From an uncultured Selenomonadaceae bacterium (GTDB taxonomy: Bacteria; Bacillota; Negativicutes; Selenomonadales; Selenomonadaceae): 13,718 bases of DNA. The stretch covers positions 1 to 13,718 of the forward strand of contig CAJOPJ010000120.1 of NCBI GenBank assembly GCA_905236325.1, in the 5' to 3' direction. Of the stretch, positions 7,178 to 12,370 are shown piece by piece. Under the pieces are notes generated by a model. It saw only the letters and a program-made list of their open reading frames with translations, was not told where the DNA came from and searched no databases. A program made the translations under genes and the position numbers. The stretch's first letter is position 1. Each line of letters opens with the position of its first letter.

Positions 7178-7201
7178 CGCAAAAAATTTTCGTGATATAA
7201 T
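7174..7201 (+). promoter_or_regulatory. Promoter of the rpsF-ssb-rpsR operon
   Basis: TTGACG (7174-7179, 5 of 6) is followed after 16 bases by a perfect TATAAT (7196-7201), preceded by TG one base upstream (7193-7194), an extended -10. The -35 box overlaps the TGA stop of the MTAP-like gene (7175-7177). Transcription should start near 7208, leaving a leader of about 70 bases. No terminator precedes it, so read-through from the mqn operon is also possible. Confidence 0.8.
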
Positions 7202-7212
7202 TTCAGCTTGTT

Positions 7213-7254
7213 AAGTCAATAAATTTGACTTCTCTGCGCGGAGAAATACCGCGC
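7213..7254 (+). promoter_or_regulatory. Structured rpsF leader, candidate S6:S18-binding autoregulatory element
   Basis: Two hairpins can form: AAGTCAA (7213-7219) with TTGACTT (7225-7231), and GCGCGG (7236-7241) with CCGCGC (7249-7254) around a 7-base loop. A third pairing, TTCTC (7230-7234) with GAGAA (7241-7245), would exclude both. The stretch GGAGAAATACCG (7240-7251) differs by one base from GGAGGAAUACCG of the 16S rRNA helix 23 region, which belongs to the area where S6 and S18 bind. Autoregulation of rpsF operons by S6:S18 through a CCG-containing leader motif is known; assigning this leader to that class is inference. Confidence 0.5.
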
Positions 7255-7280
7255 CAAAGACCAAAGAGGAGGTGTATTTA

Positions 7281-7574
7281 ATGAGAAAGTACGAAGTTGT
7301 TTTCATCATTAAACCGCTTGAAGAAGAAGCGACAAATGCTGTTATTGAAAAGTTCCAAAAACTTATCACGGCTAATGGTGGAAAAATCGACAAGGAAGAT
7401 CGCTGGGGCAAAAAGCGTCTTGCTTATGAAATTCAAAAAGAAGCTGAAGGTTTCTATGTAATTTTTTATGTAACTTGCGAACCTGCTTGCGTGGACGAAT
7501 GTGACCGCGTTATGAAAATTACCGAAGAAATTCTTAAGCACATGATCGTCCGCGTTGACGAGAAAGAGGCTTGA
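7281..7574 (+). CDS. rpsF: 30S ribosomal protein S6
   Basis: This 97-residue protein, normal for the family, begins MRKYEVVFIIKPLEEE and contains the typical blocks WGKKRLAYEIQKEAEGFYV and EILKHMIVR. S6 binds the central domain of 16S rRNA together with S18. The ATG at 7281 is chosen over an in-frame GTG at 7272 because GAGGAGGTG (7266-7274) then serves as the ribosome binding site. ssb starts 3 bases after the stop. Expression is driven by the promoter at 7174-7201 and may be adjusted by the structured leader. Confidence 0.97.
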   Translation: MRKYEVVFIIKPLEEEATNAVIEKFQKLITANGGKIDKEDRWGKKRLAYEIQKEAEGFYVIFYVTCEPACVDECDRVMKITEEILKHMIVRVDEKEA

Positions 7575-7577
7575 TTT

Positions 7578-8033
7578 ATGAACAAAGTTTTTATTTCAGG
7601 TAACTTAACGCGCGATCCTGAAGTTCGCTACACTCAAACAGGAAAAGCTATGGCACGCATGGGAATTGCCGTTCAGCGCAGAATTTCACGCGCCGCAGCT
7701 GATAGTGGGCAACAAACTGTTGATTTTTTTAATTTGACTGCTTGGGATAAAACTGCTGAATTTTGCAGCCGCTACTTAAGCAAAGGCTCACGCGTTCTGG
7801 TTGAAGGTCGTTTGCAAACTTACAGCTATGAAAGTCAAGATGGCACTAAAAAATCCGGAGTCGATATTATAGTTGATAATATTGAATTTGCCGAAAACAA
7901 GCGAAATAATTCCGACGGCACACCAAGTCGCCAGGATTATGGCGACAGTCCAAGTTCAAGCAAAAATTCAAAACAAAATTTTGATGATGATTTTGCCGGC
8001 GAATATATTGCGGATGAGGATGTTCCATTCTGA
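7578..8033 (+). CDS. ssb: Single-stranded DNA-binding protein SSB
   Basis: This 151-residue protein has an OB-fold over about residues 1-105 (MNKVFISGNLTRDPEVRYT, FFNLTAWDKTAEFC, VLVEGRL), a flexible serine/asparagine/aspartate-rich linker at about 108-140, and the acidic tip DEDVPF that recruits replication and repair partners. SSB coats single-stranded DNA as a tetramer during replication, recombination and repair. AAAGAGG (7563-7569) lies 8 bases before the ATG, inside the end of rpsF. The position between rpsF and rpsR is the standard Firmicute arrangement and couples its supply to ribosome synthesis. Confidence 0.97.
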   Translation: MNKVFISGNLTRDPEVRYTQTGKAMARMGIAVQRRISRAAADSGQQTVDFFNLTAWDKTAEFCSRYLSKGSRVLVEGRLQTYSYESQDGTKKSGVDIIVDNIEFAENKRNNSDGTPSRQDYGDSPSSSKNSKQNFDDDFAGEYIADEDVPF

Positions 8034-8068
8034 ATTTAAGTAAAATTTTTTGGTTAGGAGGTTTGACA

Positions 8069-8299
8069 ATGCGTAGAGAACGTGGCAGACGCCCGCGCAA
8101 GAAAGTTTGCGCTTTTTGCGTCGATAAAGTCGAACAAATTGATTACAAAGACGCGGCTAAACTGCGCCGCTTTATTACAGAGCGTGGAAAAATTCTTCCG
8201 CGCCGCATTTCCGGTAACTGCGCTAAACATCAGCGTCAAGTTACTATTGCTATCAAACGCGCTCGCAATATTGCGCTTTTGCCTTTTACAGCTGAATAA
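8069..8299 (+). CDS. rpsR: 30S ribosomal protein S18, Cys-containing form
   Basis: This 76-residue protein begins MRRERGRRPRKKVCAFC, has the conserved KILPRRISG block and ends IKRARNIALLPF. S18 joins S6 on the central domain of the 30S subunit. C14 and C17 (CAFC) with C51 and H54 (CAKH) form a CxxC/CxxH set suggestive of a zinc site; Bacillus subtilis S18, as recalled, lacks the full set. The ATG at 8069 has TAGGAGGT (8055-8062) 6 bases upstream; a TTG at 8063 overlapping the end of that site is not preferred. It is the last gene of the operon, followed by the hairpin terminator. Confidence 0.96.
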   Translation: MRRERGRRPRKKVCAFCVDKVEQIDYKDAAKLRRFITERGKILPRRISGNCAKHQRQVTIAIKRARNIALLPFTAE

Positions 8300-8306
8300 T
8301 TTTTAT

Positions 8307-8358
8307 AAAAAAACAAGACTTGTTGAGTTTTGAACCTCAGCAAGTCTTATTTTAATTT
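8307..8358. terminator. Bidirectional intrinsic terminator between convergent operons
   Basis: AAGACTTGTTGAG (8315-8327) pairs with CTCAGCAAGTCTT (8336-8348) over 13 base pairs with one G-U, around an 8-base loop. On the plus strand it is followed by ATTTTAATTT; on the minus strand it is followed by GTTTTTTTAT. It therefore ends rpsR and, with the better T-tract, the leftward operon. Confidence 0.88.
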
Positions 8359-8373
8359 GCAAATTTTTTTATT

Positions 8374-8820
8374 TTAATCGCGCATTGAGTAGGAAATTTT
8401 TTGAATAATGCCGTGCGCAATTTTAAATTCCATTTTGAGTCTGCCGGTGCGACTGTAGTAGGTGTATTCATCTTTGCCATGCTTACTTTCGATTTCTGAA
8501 GGGCGACCAAAAGCATTAGTCAAATCTTGAACAGTATTTCCTACGCCGATGCCTTGCGCTGTAAGAAAGCCGCGTTCTGTTGTGGAAATTTCTTCAATAT
8601 AGTGTGCGTTGCGTTTTTGGTCAACTTCAACAGTAAAATCTCTGTAACGCCATTCATCGCCATGTTTACTGCGTGGTTGACCATACTTCGAAATTAAAAC
8701 ATCAACAGATACGCCCGGCGTAAGTCCACCAAGTGTAACTTGATTTTCAGCTATAGCAGCAAAAGCCGCAGTCGATAAAATAAAAACAAAAGCCAAAGCT
8801 AAAGCTAAAATTTTTTTCAT
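8374..8820 (-). CDS. Small exported protein with two SKHG-containing repeats, function unknown
   Basis: The 148-residue product has a signal peptide (MKKILALALAFVFILSTAAFA, probable cut after residue 21) and no later membrane segment, so it is likely periplasmic or surface exposed. The mature part consists of two related units, about residues 30-81 and 86-146. Each has a GxTV/GVSV start, a (Y/F)GxP turn (46-49 and 104-107), then SKHGxxE (51-56 and 112-118), an aromatic strand and a closing strand with ISxx. The layout recalls BamE/OmlA-like or PepSY-like small folds, but I cannot name the family. The ATG at 8820 is preferred because AAGGAGT lies 7 bases upstream; a GTG at 8829 falls inside that site. 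It follows the acyltransferase by 33 bases and ends at the bidirectional terminator. Confidence 0.8.
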   Translation of the reverse strand: MKKILALALAFVFILSTAAFAAIAENQVTLGGLTPGVSVDVLISKYGQPRSKHGDEWRYRDFTVEVDQKRNAHYIEEISTTERGFLTAQGIGVGNTVQDLTNAFGRPSEIESKHGKDEYTYYSRTGRLKMEFKIAHGIIQKISYSMRD

Positions 8821-8853
8821 AAAAATCACTCCTTCGTCTGCAGTCTAACAAAT

Positions 8854-9927
8854 TTATTTTTTAGTTGCAATAATTTTTTTCCAGAGCAAACTTAAGCCGA
8901 GCGAAATTAAAACTATCACTAAATAAAAAATCAGCGTATTGATTGCATTTAAGACAAAATTTATTTTCAGCAGGTAGGTTATTATCATTGGATGGACTAG
9001 GTAAACGCCGTAGGAATTTTTGCCTGTCAGGCTTAAAAATTTTTCTATCAAACCGAAGTGAAAATTTTCAAAAGCCATAAACAAAAATATTGATGCGCCG
9101 ATTGTGTAAAAAAATCCTGTCGGCGAAAGTTGATGTGCAGTATTTACTGCCGACAACGCTGAATATTTTTCAAAATAAACCAGCCAATAAAAATATCCCA
9201 AATGCAAAATTAAAGTTACCAAAAAAACTGCCGTGACTAAAAATTTATTTTCCTTAAGCCACGCAAAAAATTTTTCAGAATGTACAGCTAAAATTCCGCC
9301 AAGCAAAAATATAAAAGCGTAATGCAATACTAAATAATTCAGCCGCCACTGCAAAAACATTCGCAAGATTGATTCGACAGGCAAGGCGTTTGTGACTTCA
9401 AATAAGCAGGTGCTGTAACTTGAAAAATAGTTGAACGCAATTTGCAGGAAAAATATCAGCGCAAAGAAAGGCGGCGTGAAATTTTTTATAATTTTAATCC
9501 AAAGCGGCATAAGCAAGTAAAACCAGATTAAAATTACCAAAAAGTACAGGTGATATTTTGCCAAGCCGAAAAAAATTACTTGAACTGCGAAGCCAAAGTC
9601 AGGCAGTCCATACATAAAAAAATTATTGTCGTGCGTGAAATAAATTACTGACCAAATTAAGTATGGATACAGCACAGCTTTAAATCGGCGGCGCAGAAAA
9701 TTTTTGTAGTCGAATTTTTCCTGCAAGTCGATTTTGTAGAAAAGTCCAAATGCGGAAATGAAAAAAAATATTGGCACGCTGAATCTTGAAACAACTTCAA
9801 ACAGCGCAACCAAATTTAAATTCGGCGTTGGGTTTGTCAGGTATTGCGAGCCGACATGAATTGCGACTACGCCCAACATTGCAACGCCGCGAATAAATTC
9901 TATTGATTTTAAGTAAGGCTTTTTCAT
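8854..9927 (-). CDS. Membrane acyltransferase, family 3 (OatA/WecH-like)
   Basis: This 357-residue protein has about ten hydrophobic segments along its length. It begins KSIEFIRGVAMLGVVAIHVG, the signature first helix of acyltransferase family 3, with R13 and the presumed catalytic H24. The second helix reads SVPIFFFISAFGLFY and the late block GKNSYGVYLVHPMI is also typical. Such proteins transfer acetyl or other acyl groups to sugars of exopolysaccharide, lipopolysaccharide or peptidoglycan across the membrane; no fused SGNH domain is present, and the substrate is unknown. The start is the first ATG and fits family members. No ribosome binding site precedes it, and a perfect extended -10 lies only 10 bases upstream. 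The gene follows the SIMPL protein by 36 bases in the same direction. Confidence 0.88.
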   Translation of the reverse strand: MKKPYLKSIEFIRGVAMLGVVAIHVGSQYLTNPTPNLNLVALFEVVSRFSVPIFFFISAFGLFYKIDLQEKFDYKNFLRRRFKAVLYPYLIWSVIYFTHDNNFFMYGLPDFGFAVQVIFFGLAKYHLYFLVILIWFYLLMPLWIKIIKNFTPPFFALIFFLQIAFNYFSSYSTCLFEVTNALPVESILRMFLQWRLNYLVLHYAFIFLLGGILAVHSEKFFAWLKENKFLVTAVFLVTLILHLGYFYWLVYFEKYSALSAVNTAHQLSPTGFFYTIGASIFLFMAFENFHFGLIEKFLSLTGKNSYGVYLVHPMIITYLLKINFVLNAINTLIFYLVIVLISLGLSLLWKKIIATKK

Positions 9928-9936
9928 AGTTTAGAG

Positions 9937-9945
9937 ATTATATCA
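9937..9945 (-). promoter_or_regulatory. Extended -10 promoter just before the acyltransferase
   Basis: On the minus strand TGATATAAT (9945-9937) is a perfect extended -10 identical to the one before rpsF. No convincing -35 lies 15-18 bases upstream. Transcription would begin about 3-4 bases before the ATG at 9927, giving an almost leaderless message. Confidence 0.5.
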
Positions 9946-9953
9946 GCAATTTT

Positions 9954-9975
9954 TAGCGACTAATTAGCGACTAAT
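9954..9975. repeat. Tandem 11-base direct repeat at the stop of the SIMPL gene
   Basis: TAGCGACTAAT occurs twice in direct succession (9954-9964 and 9965-9975). On the coding strand it duplicates the final codons and the stop, so the gene still ends at the first TAA and the second copy is untranslated. Confidence 0.85.
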
Positions 9976-10671
9976 TTCAAAATCTACATGGACGCTTACA
10001 GTACAATTTAAAGTTCCGCCTTCAATTGGCGTTTCAAAGTTTGCGCTGTCTTCCATAGCCATAGCCATTCTAGCCATTTGCGGCGCGTGAACTGAACCTG
10101 AATTGAAAGTAACATTTTTCACTGCGACAATAACTTTGCCAAGACCGGCAGCGATAATTTCGGCTTTTTGTTTAGCGTCGGCAACTGCAAGACGCAATGC
10201 TTCTTCCTGCAAGGCGGATTTATCGCGCACACCGAAAGCTAAATTGTTGATTGAATTTGCGCCGTGCGAAAGCGACGCGTCAATAACTTTACCAATTAAA
10301 TTTAAATCATCAACCACAATCGTGACAGTGTTGTTGACTTCGTAGCCGTCAAAAATTCTGCGTCGATTGTTTTCGCCTTCGTAGCGATATTTTTGCTGAA
10401 AACTGTAATTGCCTGTGCGAATATTTCTGCGTTCAACACCAAGACTTGTAACTGCGCGGATAATTTCATTTGCTATGCGTGCATTTTCTGCTTGAACTTT
10501 TGTAGCGTCTTTATCGCGACTGACAACGCCGATTGAAATTGTAGCTCTGTCGGGCGCAGTTTCTATATTTCCTTCGCCATTGACTGAAATTGTCGGAATA
10601 TATTCAGCCGCAAAAGCCGTTGAACTGAAACTAAACAAAAATGCAATCGCTAAAGCTAAAATAAATTTCAA
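9964..10671 (-). CDS. Exported SIMPL-domain (DUF541) protein
   Basis: This 235-residue protein has a signal peptide (KFILALAIAFLFSFSSTAFA, cut near A21/A22) and one SIMPL/DUF541 domain over the rest. Recognisable blocks are ISVNGEGNIETAPDRATISIGV, VTSLGVERRNIRTGNYSFQ, the central YEVNNTVTIVV, ALRLAVADAKQKAEIIA and a closing TVSVHVDFEI strand. Domain members form periplasmic oligomers; a general role in envelope or stress tolerance has been proposed but the activity is unclear. The start is taken as the TTG at 10671, because GGAGGT (10684-10679) lies 7 bases upstream; a longer TTG frame from 10686 begins before that site. It follows gntR by 19 bases, so it is probably part of ispE-gntR-SIMPL. 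Confidence 0.88.
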   Translation of the reverse strand: MKFILALAIAFLFSFSSTAFAAEYIPTISVNGEGNIETAPDRATISIGVVSRDKDATKVQAENARIANEIIRAVTSLGVERRNIRTGNYSFQQKYRYEGENNRRRIFDGYEVNNTVTIVVDDLNLIGKVIDASLSHGANSINNLAFGVRDKSALQEEALRLAVADAKQKAEIIAAGLGKVIVAVKNVTFNSGSVHAPQMARMAMAMEDSANFETPIEGGTLNCTVSVHVDFEISR

Positions 10672-10690
10672 AATAATTACCTCCAAAAAA

Positions 10691-11374
10691 TTATTTATTG
10701 CGTTGAGTTTTACGCAGAGCCTTCAGCAAAGTTTCCTCAGCTTGCTCCATATGTCGTTCAGCAGCGTCACGCGCCGCACTGACATCGCCATTTGCAATAG
10801 CCTCAACCATGTCGCAATGTTCGTCATAAGTTGCCTCAAGTCTGCCTGGATATGACATTGAAAGCGTCCTAAAACGCGCAAGCTGTTCCTTGAGGTTGTA
10901 AATAATTCCTGCAAGGCGTTCATTGCGGCTGACTTTGTACAAAAGTGCGTGGAAATTTATATCGGTTTCGACAATTTTTTTAATGTCGCCGGACTCAATA
11001 TAACCTGAAATTTCAGTAAGCAAATTTTGCAACTGTTCAAGTTCGTCCGGCTCGATTCTGCGTGCGGCAAGTCCTGTTGCCAAAGATTCAAGCGCGGAGC
11101 GAATTTCAAAAATTTCTTTAATGTCGCTGACAGAAACATCTGAAACATAAGTTCCGCGTCGTGGCATCATAATGACATAGCCTTCCTGTTCAAGTTTGCG
11201 AATTGCCTCGCGTACAGGCGTGCGACTTATTCCAAGTTCGTCAGCAAGTTGAACTTCCATAAGCCTTTCGCCAGGTTCCAAAATTCCTTCGCGAATTGCG
11301 TTGCGCAGTGTTTCGCAAACTACTTCGCGCAGCGGCTGGTGTAAGTCTAGGTTTATTGGTTCTAGTCGTTTCAT
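10691..11374 (-). CDS. GntR-family transcription regulator with FCD domain
   Basis: This 227-residue DNA-binding regulator has an N-terminal winged helix-turn-helix (about 14-78; ILEPGERLMEVQLADELGISRTPVREAIRKLEQEGYV contains the recognition helix) and an all-helical FCD ligand domain (about 85-215). The metal-binding set usual for FCD proteins is present: an aspartate and histidine in TDINFH, a histidine in DEHCDM and a histidine in ERHMEQ. FCD regulators respond to organic acids or related metabolites; the ligand and targets are unknown here. The ATG at 11374 has AAGGGAG about 9 bases upstream. It sits 26 bases after ispE with no promoter seen between, suggesting cotranscription. Confidence 0.93.
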   Translation of the reverse strand: MKRLEPINLDLHQPLREVVCETLRNAIREGILEPGERLMEVQLADELGISRTPVREAIRKLEQEGYVIMMPRRGTYVSDVSVSDIKEIFEIRSALESLATGLAARRIEPDELEQLQNLLTEISGYIESGDIKKIVETDINFHALLYKVSRNERLAGIIYNLKEQLARFRTLSMSYPGRLEATYDEHCDMVEAIANGDVSAARDAAERHMEQAEETLLKALRKTQRNK

Positions 11375-11400
11375 AAAAATTTCTCCCTTCGGCTAGTTTG

Positions 11401-12252
11401 TCAGATAGTTTCTGTGATAAAAATTTGCGCGCCCTGCGTGTCGATTGTTTGAAAAATTTTTTCCGCGGTTGTTTTGTCTGAAAGTGCAAAAATTGTCGGC
11501 CCTGAGCCACTCATCATAGCAACTTTTGCGCCGAGATTTAGAAGCTGTTCCTCAAACTTGGCAATTGCCGGAAATTTTTTCAGCGCGACAGGTTCAAGCA
11601 CATTTGTAAATTTTTTGAACGCCAAATCATAATCTCCGCAGTCAAGGTCTGAAATAATTTCGGTAGTCGGAGGATGCTGAATTTGTTCTGCAGGTAAAGT
11701 GTCAAAAGTTTTGTAACTCCATGCTGTAGAAATTTCGCCGCGCGGCTTGATTAAAATAACAGACATTTTTTTTAGGTCGGGCAGTTTGGTTAAAATTTCG
11801 CCGCGCCCTTTCGCAAGACAAGTTCCGCCAACAATGCAATAAGGCACATCTGAACCAATTTTCGCGCCAATTTTGCAAAGTTGTTCAATCGTCAACTTCA
11901 GCTTGTAAAGTCGATTTAGACCGCGAATAACTGCCGCCGCGTCTGAACTGCCACCTGCCAAACCTGCCGCCGTAGGAATTTTTTTTGTCAGGCTAATTGC
12001 TACGCCGAAATTTTTGCCGCAGAAATTTTGAACTTCCAAAGCCGCACGATAAGCTAAATTTGTTGCGTCAGTCGGAATGTTTTCTGCCGAATCGACTTGA
12101 AATTTAATTCCTGCGTCAAGTTCGGAAAGTTCGATTGTGTCGGCAAGTTCGACTGTTTGCATAAGCATTTCAACTTCATGATAGCCATCGGCGCGTTTGC
12201 CTAAAATATCCAAAGTCAAATTTATTTTTGCGCGTGCAAGTTCTTGAATCAT
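11401..12252 (-). CDS. ispE: 4-diphosphocytidyl-2-C-methyl-D-erythritol kinase
   Basis: This 283-residue cytosolic GHMP kinase phosphorylates CDP-methylerythritol at the 2-hydroxyl with ATP, a step of the methylerythritol phosphate pathway to isoprenoids. Seen motifs: ARAKINLTLD with K9; the GHMP ATP-binding loop PTAAGLAGGSSDAA (93-106); the catalytic aspartate D135 in GSDVPY; and the C-terminal MSGSGPTIFAL. The ATG at 12252 is preferred because AAGGTGG lies 5 bases upstream; an in-frame GTG at 12261 falls in that site. Isoprenoids from this pathway could supply the menaquinone side chain, but there is no direct link to the mqn genes in this layout. It heads the leftward operon with gntR and the SIMPL gene. 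Confidence 0.96.
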   Translation of the reverse strand: MIQELARAKINLTLDILGKRADGYHEVEMLMQTVELADTIELSELDAGIKFQVDSAENIPTDATNLAYRAALEVQNFCGKNFGVAISLTKKIPTAAGLAGGSSDAAAVIRGLNRLYKLKLTIEQLCKIGAKIGSDVPYCIVGGTCLAKGRGEILTKLPDLKKMSVILIKPRGEISTAWSYKTFDTLPAEQIQHPPTTEIISDLDCGDYDLAFKKFTNVLEPVALKKFPAIAKFEEQLLNLGAKVAMMSGSGPTIFALSDKTTAEKIFQTIDTQGAQIFITETI

Positions 12253-12283
12253 AATTGCCACCTTGAAAAAATTTTTTGCAGGA

Positions 12284-12292
12284 ATTTTAACA
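12284..12292 (-). promoter_or_regulatory. Probable extended -10 promoter of the ispE operon
   Basis: On the minus strand TGTTAAAAT (12292-12284) fits an extended -10 with 5 of 6 matches to TATAAT. The -35 region is weak. The expected transcript start is near 12277, about 25 bases before the ispE ATG. Confidence 0.5.
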
Positions 12293-12301
12293 CAATTTGC
12301 C

Positions 12302-12330
12302 TTGAATTAAAAGTTTTTCTAGTGTAAAAT
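12302..12330 (+). promoter_or_regulatory. Probable promoter of the Wzt-like gene
   Basis: TTGAAT (12302-12307, 4 of 6) is followed after 17 bases by TAAAAT (12325-12330, 5 of 6). The transcript would start near 12337, leaving a leader of about 34 bases. It lies back to back with the ispE promoter in a 118-base divergent gap that otherwise shows nothing distinctive. Confidence 0.5.
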
Positions 12331-12370
12331 TTTGGCTGAAAAATTTTTGATTGGATTGAAAAATTTGCAA

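Noticed and set aside
8082..8333. Plus-strand open frame of 83 codons in another frame over rpsR
   Set aside because: It shadows rpsR, whose S18 sequence and ribosome binding site are clear, and it runs on into the terminator.
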